Shown here one piece after another: positions 47,900-57,806 of a stretch of DNA of 64,000 nucleotides. The notes under the pieces are model-generated. The model was not told the DNA's origin. It saw only the letters and a list, made by a program, of their open reading frames with translations, and made no database searches. This DNA comes from Coemansia sp. RSA 1200 (taxonomy: Eukaryota > Kickxellomycota > Kickxellomycetes > Kickxellales > Kickxellaceae): assembly GCA_027578915.1 (NCBI GenBank), contig JANBTT010000019.1, positions 108,672-172,671 of the forward strand. The letters run 5' to 3'. Made by a program: the position numbers and the translations under genes. Position 1 is the first letter of the stretch; each line of letters opens with the position of its first letter.

Positions 47900-50800
47900 A
47901 TGTCTGGTGCATCGGTTAACAGCGCATACAATACGTACAACAACACTCACGACGGCCACGCTCGGCACCACTTGTTTCAGAAACAGACCTCAGACTACAT
48001 GGCAGAAGAGACTGGGTCATCATCGCGTACCTTTGTACCAGTGGACTCTAATACCACCACTAGTAGTAGTAGTAGTAGTGGTCGTGGTGGTAGATATAAT
48101 GGCAGCAGCGTTCCCTCGGGGGATTCGCTGGCTTCCAGATCCGAGGCAGCTACAGCGACAACAATCCAAGCAGTAGCCTCGCTTGTGGTCGCCAATGCGC
48201 CGCAATGTGACAGCGTTGCAGCTGTTGCCAATAGCAGCGGTGGTGGTGGTGGTGCTACTGCTAAGCCCGCCGCCTCTACTGCTCTGCCGAATCGCATTGC
48301 ACACGAGAGCCACTGCTACAGCGCTGAAAACGTTAAGGACGCCGCCGCATATTCAGCAGTAAATGCCGGCTCATTCGAACGCATGGCTTCTGCCGAGTCC
48401 GAACAAAACGGCAGCAGCAGAAACAACAATAACAACAACGACGGAGCCAACAGTAAACACAGCAATGCGCCTGTCTCTGCCTTGAAAAGCGCCAGCAGAG
48501 TCGATAGCATTAGCGAGAAGAACTATGCTGGGCGGTTCGATACATACTCTGACTATCTGTCGATTGTTGCAGACAGCCCGCCCACAGACGATCATAATGA
48601 CGACGCGAGACAGAGACACAGGCAAAGGCAGAACAATGATGGCTTAGATAATGAAAACAAACAGATTCTCAGCGTGCACGGGACAGCAGCAACACAAACA
48701 CAAAGGCAAACACAAACACAAACACAGGCAGACTGGCATTCTCTTCGTCCCCCACAATTGCGGTCTACATACAAGAGCGAGCCGCTAATATCCACAGTCA
48801 GCCACATCACATCCAGAATAGCCAACATGGAAGAAGGAGAGACTGTTGATGTTCGGAACAGCTATTCGCGCACGCTGGAAAACGCGCTGTTTTACTCGCA
48901 GGCGGTGGAGCAGATCCGCGAGCTTGATATTGCCGATGCGTCCAATCCGTATGCGGCAGCGGTGCCGCGTTCTCGACCGGGAAAGGAAAACATCCGGCAG
49001 CGCAGAGCAAAGAACGTGATAGCCTCTCGTGAGGTATTCAGCATTGTGAACACAAGCAGCTTCATTGCGGCAACAGCAGCCGACCTGCCGCCGATGCCTG
49101 ATCCGCGCCTTGCAATTGAGCGGTCGCGGGCAATGCGGTCCGAGCCATCGTTCAAGCAAAGCAACAACAGCAACAACAACCATAACCACAGCCAGGGAAG
49201 CGGCGGGGCGGCGTCTGTGCCGATTTCAAAGCTTCTTCCTCGCAGGACTGAACGGAAGGCGGATGCAGCTTCCCTGTCTTCAGCATCGGGCCGCAGCTTT
49301 GGCGAATTCCAGCCCCGGCGCGCTGGGCTTGACCAGCCGGTGCCGCTAACAGACGATGGGCGCGCAGAAAGCGTCAAGCAGCGAGGCGCAGCGACGCCGC
49401 ACACACTCTCGTCTTCGCTGCACCACAGACAGACCGATTCAGATCTGCTTGGGTCGGAGAATGACGACAGAGACAGCAGCATACTTGCCTCGCCGCAGAC
49501 TACATCCCATGCGCGCAGAAACAGACTGTCGGTCGCATCATACTTTTCGTCAGCCTCGGCGGCGGCACCAGCAGCGCATGCTGAAGCAGACAACAGCAGC
49601 TACAACCAGCGGCCGACAACGGGCGTTCCGAGCAAACGGCAGCGGCGCCAGCACCCGCTGTCATCGCACTCGAGGAAGGTGGCCACGCGGCTGCTCATGC
49701 GCGCTGGGCTCAGCAGAATTGCGATTCGCGTGGCACGCATTGGTCACGGCAACGCGCACCACCACCACCAGCAGCAGCAGAATAGCCGGCAGAGCCGTGC
49801 AAGCGAAGCCAGCTTTGACGCGGATGCAATGTCTGAGCGTGGCGTGGAGCTGGATCCGAACGGATTGCAGGAGCTGAAGGCGGAGCGGCGCAAGCAGGTG
49901 AAGCACATCGACGAGTACGGCTTCATGGAATTTGAAGGTGGCGACGAGCGCGAGACGGAGCACTCGCAGCAGTACCACGCATGGCGCGCGCGGCAGACGG
50001 GACGCGATGCGCAGCGACTGGAGCGGCAGCTGCGCATAGACAGCGCCGATCAGCAGGCTCCTGGAAGCGAGGCAAAATGGGAGACGCTGCTTGCTTCGTT
50101 TGACCGCGCAACGTTGCGTGGATCGCGCAAGGTCAAGCGGCTGGTGCAGGCAGGCGTCCCGCAGCAGCAGCGTGCGCGCTTCTACTACGTGCTGTCTGGC
50201 GCGGCTGACATGGCGCGTGCCGGCGAGTATGCGCGACTGGCGGCGCTTGAGGAGCTGGCAATCTTTGAAGTCATAGAGCGCGATGTGCCCAGATGCTATC
50301 CAGACCACGTGATGTTTGCGGAGGCGGATGGGCTGGGCCAGCGACGGTTGCGACGCATCCTGCGCGCCTACGCGCACCACAACAGCGCAGTCGGGTACTG
50401 CCAGGGAATGGGCCGCCTAGCTGGACTGTTTCTCATTTCCGGGATGGGCGAGGAGCAGGCGTTCTGGACGATGGCTGCCGTGATCCAGAACTACGTACCG
50501 CGGTACTACGAGTCGGATCTGGGCGGCCTTCGCGCGCACACTGCTGCCTTCGAGGTGATGCTGCAGGAGCGCAACCCGCGTCTGCATGCGCATCTGGCCA
50601 AGCAGGGGTGCGATGCGCTGATGTATGCCACGCCGTGGTTTATGACTGTGTTTACGCTGTCGCTGCCGTGGCCTGCCGCATTGCGCGTGTGGGATCTGTT
50701 CGTGTATCGCGGCTGCAAGGCGCTGTTCCGCGTTGCGCTGGCCATCACCGACCTCGCCAGCGCGTATCTTCTGGAAGCGTGTCCAACCATTGCCGAGCTG

Positions 50801-50929
50801 CTGGGCTTTCTGCTGCACATTCCGCGCGGTCTGGTGGAGGCCGACATGCTGGTTGCTGCTGCTATGCGCGTGAAGCTGTCCGAGCGCCATATCGAGCGTC
50901 TGACGCGCGCGTCGTCAACGGCGCTGTAG
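47900..50929 (+). CDS. TBC-domain Rab GTPase-activating protein
   Basis: 1009 aa from the ATG at 47900 (MSGASVNSAYNTYNN); the frame is open for 88 codons upstream through pyrimidine-rich leader with no ATG. Residues 1-700 are disordered: Ser/Asn/Arg-rich, with a QTQTQRQTQ repeat (about 265-280). The TBC domain spans about 738-990. It has the arginine finger motif IERDVPRCYPDH (Arg about 797) and the glutamine finger SAVGYCQGMG (about 830), so it should be catalytically active. TWPWF-type helices and LFVYRGCKALFRVAL follow. It stimulates GTP hydrolysis by a Rab; which Rab is not clear. Closest layout is EVI5/TBC1D10-type or yeast Gyp-type GAPs. Confidence 0.88.
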   Translation: MSGASVNSAYNTYNNTHDGHARHHLFQKQTSDYMAEETGSSSRTFVPVDSNTTTSSSSSSGRGGRYNGSSVPSGDSLASRSEAATATTIQAVASLVVANAPQCDSVAAVANSSGGGGGATAKPAASTALPNRIAHESHCYSAENVKDAAAYSAVNAGSFERMASAESEQNGSSRNNNNNNDGANSKHSNAPVSALKSASRVDSISEKNYAGRFDTYSDYLSIVADSPPTDDHNDDARQRHRQRQNNDGLDNENKQILSVHGTAATQTQRQTQTQTQADWHSLRPPQLRSTYKSEPLISTVSHITSRIANMEEGETVDVRNSYSRTLENALFYSQAVEQIRELDIADASNPYAAAVPRSRPGKENIRQRRAKNVIASREVFSIVNTSSFIAATAADLPPMPDPRLAIERSRAMRSEPSFKQSNNSNNNHNHSQGSGGAASVPISKLLPRRTERKADAASLSSASGRSFGEFQPRRAGLDQPVPLTDDGRAESVKQRGAATPHTLSSSLHHRQTDSDLLGSENDDRDSSILASPQTTSHARRNRLSVASYFSSASAAAPAAHAEADNSSYNQRPTTGVPSKRQRRQHPLSSHSRKVATRLLMRAGLSRIAIRVARIGHGNAHHHHQQQQNSRQSRASEASFDADAMSERGVELDPNGLQELKAERRKQVKHIDEYGFMEFEGGDERETEHSQQYHAWRARQTGRDAQRLERQLRIDSADQQAPGSEAKWETLLASFDRATLRGSRKVKRLVQAGVPQQQRARFYYVLSGAADMARAGEYARLAALEELAIFEVIERDVPRCYPDHVMFAEADGLGQRRLRRILRAYAHHNSAVGYCQGMGRLAGLFLISGMGEEQAFWTMAAVIQNYVPRYYESDLGGLRAHTAAFEVMLQERNPRLHAHLAKQGCDALMYATPWFMTVFTLSLPWPAALRVWDLFVYRGCKALFRVALAITDLASAYLLEACPTIAELLGFLLHIPRGLVEADMLVAAAMRVKLSERHIERLTRASSTAL

Positions 50930-51519
50930 AAACTAGATATAAAACATAATCAGGAGGCGTGTCCAAATCAGGTGCAACTGCAGCAGCTGCTAGTGTCCTT
51001 CCCTGTCACATGCGGCCGCTGCGGACGCGATCGAAAGGGAGGAAGGAACAAGGAAAGGAGGATTGCACAATGGTGGAACGCAGCCCTTGCTGTTGCTGCC
51101 TTTCTCTGTCCTTTCTTTTGCGCTGCTTTCTGTCTTCCCCTCCTCCCCATTTCTCTTCTTTGCCTTTCCTTTTCCGCCGCCATGCAACATCATCATCATC
51201 ATTATCGCCATTGCCATCGTCATCACCACTCCATTCAATCACATTAATCTTTCATTCTCCGGCGGCCAGGGCTGCAAAGCACAAAAGGGGGCGGCCTTTC
51301 TTATGTCGGGGAAAAGAGGGAGACATGGAATGGGATTTTTCAATAGCTTCTCTCTCTTCTCTCCCCCCCCCACCACCGCTTGTTCCCGTATTCTACCTTA
51401 TTACATTTCATTACATTTTGACTTTTTTTGTTTTAAATTCTAAACCAACATTCATCATCTTCCTCCTCACTACTTGCGACCAGAAAGCAGGATACACTAG
51501 TATTCAGAACGACTCAAGA
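50930..51519. other. Intergenic region, YOP1 upstream
   Basis: 590 bp with a long C/T-rich stretch (51100-51250) and C-rich run (51361-51375). The YOP1 frame stays open upstream but lacks the YOP1 family sequence. No other gene seen. Confidence 0.45.
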
Positions 51520-52071
51520 ATGGAGCACGCACGCCAGGTCCACGACAAATACTACGAGACAGCCGACACAGCGCTGGCAAGGGTGCCATTAGCCGTGGCG
51601 TTCCAGAATAAGACAGGAGTGCCCAAAGTATACGGCGCAGCAGGTTTGGCCAGCGTGTGGATACTACTGGTGTTTTTCAACATTGGGGCACCACTGCTAG
51701 TCAACCTGGTGGGATTCGGGTACGCGGCATACGCAACGGTGGGAGCCATCGAGAGTCCCGGAAAGGAGGACGACACCCAGTGGTTGGCGTACTGGGTAGT
51801 GTTTGGGCTATTCAATGTGGCGGAGTACTTTGCCGGGTTTCTGCTCTACTGGTTCCCGTTCTACTACGTGGCCAAGCTCGCGTTCCTTGTTTGGCTGATG
51901 CTGCCGGCCACTCGCGGTGCCGAGAGACTCTACCACACGGGCGTCAGACCTATTATGCTCAACATTGCTAACAGACGCGCACCCGCCCCCGCTGCTGCTA
52001 CTGCTGCGCCTGCTGCTGCTAACGGCCCGACATCGTCGTCGACGGCTACTACTAACCTCAAGTCCGAGTGA
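51520..52071 (+). CDS. YOP1: Reticulon-like membrane-shaping protein Yop1 (DP1/TB2/HVA22 family)
   Basis: 183 aa, ATG at 51520 (MEHARQVHDKYYETADTALA). Two long hydrophobic hairpins (about 45-85 and 95-140) follow an amphipathic N-terminus. Family motifs are PLLVNLVGFGYAAYATVGAI, DDTQWLAYWVVFGLFNVAEY and FPFYYVAKLAFLVWLMLP, and the sequence ends its conserved part near the ARGAERLY-like helix, ATRGAERLYHTGVRP. The C-terminal tail is Ala/Pro/Thr-rich. Yop1 shapes ER tubules by wedging hairpins into the outer leaflet and binds Sey1/Yip1-type partners. Length matches yeast Yop1. Confidence 0.95.
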   Translation: MEHARQVHDKYYETADTALARVPLAVAFQNKTGVPKVYGAAGLASVWILLVFFNIGAPLLVNLVGFGYAAYATVGAIESPGKEDDTQWLAYWVVFGLFNVAEYFAGFLLYWFPFYYVAKLAFLVWLMLPATRGAERLYHTGVRPIMLNIANRRAPAPAAATAAPAAANGPTSSSTATTNLKSE

Positions 52072-52401
52072 AGAAACTAAAAAAAAAAAAACAAGCAGGC
52101 GATGCCAGACAGAGGGGGAGTTGGAGGCTGGGTGTGCCAGAAAAGAAAGACCCCGCTCCCCCCTCCTGCCCTCTTTCTTTTTTTTTTCTTTCTTTATAAC
52201 CTTTTTTTTTCTTTTTCACTTTCTGTTTTTGGTAAAAATGAAAAATAACCTCAGGGGCAGTCTATTTTCATTTCATCTCCTCAAAAAAAAAAACCTTGGC
52301 GAGACTCAAAGAAAAAAAAGTACATTACACAAATCAAATTAAAAATAACAAGTAAGCAAACCTGTTTACTTGGAATCCGCGGGTTTTTTTTTCACTCCAT
52401 A
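52072..52401. other. Convergent 3' region, YOP1 / PEP7
   Basis: 330 bp with A- and T-rich runs (52080-52090, 52178-52215, 52283-52290) consistent with polyadenylation regions of both genes. No gene seen. Confidence 0.45.
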
Positions 52402-54990
52402 CTACAGGGATCGCTCCAAAATCGACAGCTCCGTATCCAGGTCGTCCAGCGAAGCCTGGAGCGACACCGCATCATCGATGCGACGGGCCCTCTGCGCATC
52501 GCCAATGTAGCCAAGGACGCGTTGCCGCTGGTCGCGGAGCACCTCGAGCGAGGCGATCTTCTCGTCCTGGTTCATTGCAGCAATCCGCTCGTGCTTGCCA
52601 GGATCGCTCAGCAGCGCTTGGCGGATCGATTCCTCCTCCAGATCTAGCTCTCTTGCGTATGTGTCGGAATCGGGCAAAGTTGACGATGCTGCCGCTGCTG
52701 CTGCGGGCTTTCCATTGCTGCTGCTGCTGCTGCTTAGAAGTGGGTTGCTCAGCCTCACAAGCGAAAACAGCGAGGATGCAACGCTGCTGCGACGCTCGCT
52801 GCTGCTGCTTCTGCCGTGCCTTTCGTCGCTACCGTCGCCAGCAGGAGGTAGTGGCTGCTGCTGCTGCTGCTGCTGCTGATTGGCGTGGCGAGCAGGCGAA
52901 GAGGAGGAAGAAAAGTCCGCCGCGTCGTCTGCGTTGAGTGTGGTAAGGCTTGAAGGAGGCGACAGTGATCCAGCAGAAATCAGTTGTGGTGGTGGTGGTG
53001 GAGGCAGCACCGAAGAAGGAGTGTCGCCAGCACCGCTGCTGGCCACCGAGGCGCGCGACTGCGATCTGCGAGGAGACGACCGCTCGGGCATCATCATGGT
53101 CAACGGGAACATGTGCAGCTGCAAGTACTGCGCAATGGCTCTTCGTATGGCAACATGCAGCCGGGTGGAGGATGCGTTGGCCGCCGGCAGCGCAACAATG
53201 CGCTTGGACAGGGTGTCGAGACTATTAAAGGCTGCGGTCAGTTGCTTGCGGATCCGTGCAGCACGAGCGATATCGCCGGGCATCGGAATCGGAGCCGAGT
53301 CGCCAGCCGAGGGACCCTGCAGCTTGATGGCCAATGCGTTGAATGCAGGGAGCGTCGCCTCCACCGTCGCCATGCACTCGCGTGCGGCCGCATACAGCCG
53401 GGCCAGCGCGTCAGGGTTCAGCTGCTGCTGCGCACGCACCGCGCGGTCGCGTTGCCGGAGAACCACGTGCTCGCAGTCGGCGCACGCGCGCAGTTCGGCC
53501 ACGCGGGACGCAGGGTCTCGGCTGCTATTGCCATCGCCTGGCGGGAGCGGCACCGACAGAAGCGAGGAGCACGCGGAGCGCCCGCACACCACGCGCCCAC
53601 ACAGCCGGCAGTGGTGTCTGCGCGACGACAGGCGCCCAAACGCGCTGCTGCAGAACGGACAGCTTGCGACGGCGGCATCGTCCTCCCACGCAACAACCGC
53701 CTGCTCCGCCGTCTGCAGGGCGCGCGCACGGGCCGGCTGCAGGGCCGCAGCGGCGGAGATTAGCGCATTGGCGGCGCTTCCGTCGCTGCTCGCCAACGCG
53801 CTGGCGCCAGACGCATCGGCCGCATGTGCAATCGCCAGCTTCTCCAGCCGCTTTTCAATGCGGTTCCCCTCCAGCAGCGCAGTGCTGATGGCTCGCTTGC
53901 GCAGATGCAGAAACGCCGCCGACAGACTCCGTGTGCGGCCCTCCTCCTTCTGAAGACGGCGGTTGCCGGGCGATGCGCGGTCGTAGCAGTCGTCGCAGCA
54001 GCGACAGTAGACGCCGCTCGCCGACGGTTGCGCCGTAGCCGAGAGTCGTATCCGGCGTCCGCAGTGCTGCGCGCACAGCAGGCGTCCGCAGCATCGGCAG
54101 TTGAGTGCTCCTGCCGTCTGTGTTGCCAGCTCAGATGCGCATGCCGGCACGCTGCATCGCGAGACGCTGCTGCCTGCGACTCCCGGCTTCTGCCAGTGCG
54201 CACGGGTGACGAGGCCTCTGTCTGCGCCGTCCTCTCTCTCGCTTGCCTGCCACATGTCTTGCCGCTGGCTCTGCTGTTGCTGCCTGTGAAATCCGTTGGA
54301 GCCGCTTGCGCCCAGCTGCGGACTTCCCTCCACCGCTGTTGGTGTCGATACTCCGCCGAGCCCCTTGACTGCCTTCCCGGCTCCGCGGAAGAACCCGAGA
54401 ATCGCGCCCTTGACCTCCTCCAGATCGTCCTGCGATGCGTACCGGGACCGCACGCCATTAGCATCACCTGCTCCTCCACCCACTGGCGACTGTCTAGCCA
54501 GCCTTTCTGCGCTCTCTCCTCCTATTCCTCCTCCGTTGCTTCCACCAAAATGGATGTCATCCAGGTGCACATTGAGCGCAAACAGACTAGGCGCCATCAC
54601 CCCGCAGATGGGACACGTCATCGTTCCCGCATCACCTCTTGTTCCATTGGTATGTGACGTGTCTGTCCGCGGCATACTCGTCGCTCCGTGGTGCTGGGCG
54701 GTTCCTGACGACACAGTGTTGCGTCTGCCCGAACTGCCACTTCCTCCTGTTACCACCGTGGAGCCCAGCAACCGGGCCTCATTGCCATTCCTCAATCCAT
54801 CCACCGGTTTATTCCCACTGCTGCCGCCGCCACCATCCGAATGAACGCTTCCACGACGCACGCCACTACTACTACTATTATTATTCGCTGCTCCCAGTGT
54901 TCGTGCTGCTCTTCTCACATGCTTTGCTGATGTGGTTGTGTGGTGCGGTGATGAGGGGTCCTTCTTGCCTGGTGATACCGATTGCGACAT
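52402..54990 (-). CDS. PEP7: FYVE-domain Rab5 effector Pep7/Vac1 (rabenosyn type)
   Basis: 862 aa from the ATG at 54990 (MSQSVSPGKKDPSS); upstream in-frame codons include no ATG. The N-terminal C2H2 zinc finger CPICG ... HLDDIH lies at about 126-147. Two cysteine-rich FYVE-like regions follow. The first (about 285-345) has SVPACASELATQ ... CRCCGRLLCAQHCGRRIRL. The second (about 455-520) has CPFCSSAFGRLSSRRHHCRL, the canonical R(R/K)HHCR core. The C-terminus ends in a coiled coil, QDEKIASLEVLRDQRQRVLG. Vac1/Pep7 tethers vesicles at endosomes, binding Vps21 (Rab5), Vps45 and PI3P. Long Ser-rich linkers are predicted disordered. Two FYVE-like domains match yeast Vac1. Confidence 0.88.
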   Translation of the reverse strand: MSQSVSPGKKDPSSPHHTTTSAKHVRRAARTLGAANNNSSSSGVRRGSVHSDGGGGSSGNKPVDGLRNGNEARLLGSTVVTGGSGSSGRRNTVSSGTAQHHGATSMPRTDTSHTNGTRGDAGTMTCPICGVMAPSLFALNVHLDDIHFGGSNGGGIGGESAERLARQSPVGGGAGDANGVRSRYASQDDLEEVKGAILGFFRGAGKAVKGLGGVSTPTAVEGSPQLGASGSNGFHRQQQQSQRQDMWQASEREDGADRGLVTRAHWQKPGVAGSSVSRCSVPACASELATQTAGALNCRCCGRLLCAQHCGRRIRLSATAQPSASGVYCRCCDDCYDRASPGNRRLQKEEGRTRSLSAAFLHLRKRAISTALLEGNRIEKRLEKLAIAHAADASGASALASSDGSAANALISAAAALQPARARALQTAEQAVVAWEDDAAVASCPFCSSAFGRLSSRRHHCRLCGRVVCGRSACSSLLSVPLPPGDGNSSRDPASRVAELRACADCEHVVLRQRDRAVRAQQQLNPDALARLYAAARECMATVEATLPAFNALAIKLQGPSAGDSAPIPMPGDIARAARIRKQLTAAFNSLDTLSKRIVALPAANASSTRLHVAIRRAIAQYLQLHMFPLTMMMPERSSPRRSQSRASVASSGAGDTPSSVLPPPPPPQLISAGSLSPPSSLTTLNADDAADFSSSSSPARHANQQQQQQQQPLPPAGDGSDERHGRSSSSERRSSVASSLFSLVRLSNPLLSSSSSSNGKPAAAAAASSTLPDSDTYARELDLEEESIRQALLSDPGKHERIAAMNQDEKIASLEVLRDQRQRVLGYIGDAQRARRIDDAVSLQASLDDLDTELSILERSL

Positions 54991-55337
54991 TAGCTTAGTG
55001 TACAGAAATTTAGATGTGGGAATGTGAAATGAATTGGGAAGCAATGAGAAAATGGCAATAATAATAATAAACTCTACAATTGATGAAAAATATAAAATAG
55101 CTACAAAAAGGGGATAGAAAGGGGAAAAAGGGAAGAAGGAGGAGGTGGGGAGGGAATGGGAACAAGTGGAATAGAGAACAGCATTAAGGATTTCAATCTC
55201 CCTCTTTTAGCCATTTCTCAAACAGCACAGCTAGCGTACAATAAATACATTGAGCAAAAGCAAGGGGTCCCGGTGTTTGCAGGAGCAGAGGAAACCAATT
55301 AACCATCCACACGCTCCTTCTCCCCCTTTTCTTTTAT
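54991..55337. other. Upstream of PEP7, downstream of Myb-repeat gene
   Basis: 347 bp containing the PEP7 promoter (minus strand) with a purine-rich tract (55100-55170). No gene seen. Confidence 0.4.
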
Positions 55338-57368
55338 TCATCCTGTCTGGGTCCAGCTCTTAAACCCAGTAAGATCCAGATCGTACGGGCATTTGGCTGG
55401 ATCCGTCGGTCTGTATCCATGCAGAGCACCCCTGTACCAGGCCAGAATCTCGCACCGCATGTGGACCTCCTCGAATCCATCGTCCAGCGGATCCCACAAG
55501 GCGCCTCTGCACTGCCGGAGCATCGCCACATACTTGCCAACATACGAGGTGTGCCGTCTTATGATCTGATAGTAAGTGCGCGGCTGCCTCTGCCTCTGCT
55601 GCTGATTATGGATGGCAGACAAACCGCTGGAGATCCATTTCCACTTTCCCGGCCTCTCGTTGTACAGCTTGTACAGCTGCATGTCCTCCTCTAGCGACCA
55701 CGGAAGCATCGCAGAACCACGCTCTTTCTCCTCCGCATTGCTGCTGCTGCTGTTGTCTTTTGCGGAAAGAAAGTTGTAAAAGCCGCTGCGCTCTGTGTTC
55801 CACTTTCTCTGGCACTGAACAGCCGAGCGGGTGCCCATGTGCAGCGATATAAGGGACCACGGGATCCTCTTTGAAATAATCGGGCCTGAACCCGATGCCC
55901 GATCCTCCTCCTTCCCTTGGTGGCGGTGCTCTCCTTTACTCGCCGCATTTCTCGCGTCCAGCTCGGCAGCCACCACCATTCGACGGAACCCGCTATCAGA
56001 ACCGCCCCTACGCCCCGAGAGCAGCAGCCCATGACTAGGAGTTCCAGCCAGCTGCTGCTGCTGCTGCATCATCCTCAAATACGTCTCATCCATAGCGGTA
56101 GTGGCGGATGCCGCCAGTGGCACGACATGCGCGAGTTTGCCGCGCAGGTGAAGATGAACCAGATCCCGGAGCCTGTCAAACTCGTCCCGCGTCCACGTTC
56201 GCTTATAAGTAGCCGAGACGGATCCGGTTGTCCTGTAATGCAACCGACACTGGGCGGGCGTGCGTGTGGTGGGCATTTCCCGCGAGACCTGGATCCACCT
56301 GTTGGTGCCATGCCGACGGAGCAGATCCATCAGCGCAGCGTTCTCCTCCGCCGACCAGCGACCAAGGGCGCGATTGGGCTCGACGCCCAGGCGCGCTACT
56401 GCGTTGTACACCTTGGTTACCGTGAATTCGGGAAAATGCTTGCATATCGCACTCACGCCTCCTGACACATGTTCCGCGGATCCCAGCAGATCAAACAGCT
56501 TTCGGTCATGCTCCTTTGACCAGTAGTATTTCCGCACACGCTCCGGCGTACTGCCGCCGCCGGCGGGTGGGCTGGTATTGTCGTGTGACGGTCGTGAAAT
56601 GGGCACCCTTGTGTGGTCGGCAGCCCCCCTTTGCTGCGCTGCATCCTTTCGTTTCGTTAAGAGCCAGTACCGATATCGGCAGCCGGTCGGTAAGAACTTG
56701 TTCTCCATCATTTCACTGACTCTCTTCCACCGGAACCCGCACGCCGAAACGAGTTCCAGCAGGGCTCGATCGTCTTCCGGGGACCATGTTTGCTTGCGCA
56801 CCGAAGTCGATCCCAGCATATAGGGGAACTTGGAAAGCCCGTGAGCTCTTCTGGCAGCGGTTTCAGCAATCCTAGTGTAATGCAGTGCTCGGTCTTCCTT
56901 TGCCTGCTTTAAGAACTTTACAATCTGTCCGTACCGGAGATGGCAGGCCACCACAGTCCGGGAGGTGCCATGCGTTTCCTCCAACTGCTTCGACACCCCG
57001 TCCCAGTCGATCACTCCTTGCTCGCTGACGTTTGCGTATATCAGTTCCACGAGCTTTTCCTCCTCCTCCGGCAGCCATCTCCGCTTCTGCGCAAACCCTA
57101 TCGTTTTCCTGTCTTCGCCATCTGGGTTGTAGATGCACGAGGTTTCAAGCCGGTACCGTGTATTGTGACGCTTCGTTATAGTTTCCGCTGTATCTTTGCT
57201 GCCGGTGTTGGCGGTGGTGCTAGTAGAACGGTGTGTGCTATTCGGCTTGACTATCATCCCTTTCCAGGCTCCTGTCCCTGGGTTTGCAAAAAGCACTTGC
57301 AAGATGCTGGCGGGTAGCGATAATGATCCATTTCTATACAATACGGCTTTCCTCGCCAGAAAAGACAT
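55338..57368 (-). CDS. Protein with about six Myb/SANT-like repeats and a presequence-like N-terminus
   Basis: 676 aa from the ATG at 57368 (MSFLARKAVLYRNGSLSLPA). Six regions match Myb-type repeats, each opening with Trp: KRRWLPEEEEKLVELI (about 100), KQTWSPEDDRALLELV, KYYWSKEHDRKLFDLL, LGRWSAEENAALMDLLRRHG, KRTWTRDEFDRLRDLVHL, and LPWSLEEDMQLYKLYNERPG (about 570). The fourth is nearest to a canonical DNA-binding repeat. The first 35 residues lack acids and are rich in Leu/Arg/Ser, as in mitochondrial presequences, which is odd for a nuclear factor. SNAPc4-like or telomere/rDNA factors are alternatives. DNA binding is inferred, its location not known. Confidence 0.7.
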   Translation of the reverse strand: MSFLARKAVLYRNGSLSLPASILQVLFANPGTGAWKGMIVKPNSTHRSTSTTANTGSKDTAETITKRHNTRYRLETSCIYNPDGEDRKTIGFAQKRRWLPEEEEKLVELIYANVSEQGVIDWDGVSKQLEETHGTSRTVVACHLRYGQIVKFLKQAKEDRALHYTRIAETAARRAHGLSKFPYMLGSTSVRKQTWSPEDDRALLELVSACGFRWKRVSEMMENKFLPTGCRYRYWLLTKRKDAAQQRGAADHTRVPISRPSHDNTSPPAGGGSTPERVRKYYWSKEHDRKLFDLLGSAEHVSGGVSAICKHFPEFTVTKVYNAVARLGVEPNRALGRWSAEENAALMDLLRRHGTNRWIQVSREMPTTRTPAQCRLHYRTTGSVSATYKRTWTRDEFDRLRDLVHLHLRGKLAHVVPLAASATTAMDETYLRMMQQQQQLAGTPSHGLLLSGRRGGSDSGFRRMVVAAELDARNAASKGEHRHQGKEEDRASGSGPIISKRIPWSLISLHMGTRSAVQCQRKWNTERSGFYNFLSAKDNSSSSNAEEKERGSAMLPWSLEEDMQLYKLYNERPGKWKWISSGLSAIHNQQQRQRQPRTYYQIIRRHTSYVGKYVAMLRQCRGALWDPLDDGFEEVHMRCEILAWYRGALHGYRPTDPAKCPYDLDLTGFKSWTQTG

Positions 57369-57806
57369 GTTCCAAGCTCCTCCTTCCTCTCCCACCTCCA
57401 GGCGTTTATGATTTTTATCTATTTTGTGAATATTAACAAATATGCAGTCTAAAAGGAAGAAAGGAAAAGAAGCGTAGAAAATGCGATTAGTACACCCTCT
57501 CGGAAAGGCGGTGGGGTTTTATACATTTATAGACCCTGCATTTGGTAGGCTATTATGGTGAATTTACATTTTCTCCAAAACTTTGAAAATATAGACCATA
57601 TCGCATATTCTCCGCTATTATTAATTCACTCACATGCAGCCAACATTTAAGAGGACTCATTTTCTTCTCATTTACCGGGACGTGGAAAATAAAAGCATAA
57701 TAAAGGGTTTATCATCAGCTACTCTAAGAAAAAAGGTAAACTGATCTAGAGAAAAGTGGGCATTGAAAGGCTAGGAATGACAACAGATGCATTTCTGCTC
57801 AACTTC
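57369..57806. other. Intergenic region
   Basis: 438 bp with the Myb-repeat gene's promoter (minus strand) and the 3' end of the secreted-protein gene. AT-rich, with A-runs at 57440-57480. No gene seen. Confidence 0.4.

Noticed and set aside
48690..48730. ACACAAAC-type repeat as a regulatory element
   Set aside because: It is inside the Rab-GAP coding frame and encodes a Gln-Thr repeat.
50959..51519. 187-codon N-terminal extension of YOP1
   Set aside because: Cys/Ser/His-rich low complexity; YOP1 family start is at 51520 and length then matches.
52880..53953. 357-codon plus-strand ORF opposite PEP7
   Set aside because: Opposite the FYVE region of PEP7; its composition is that of an antisense frame.
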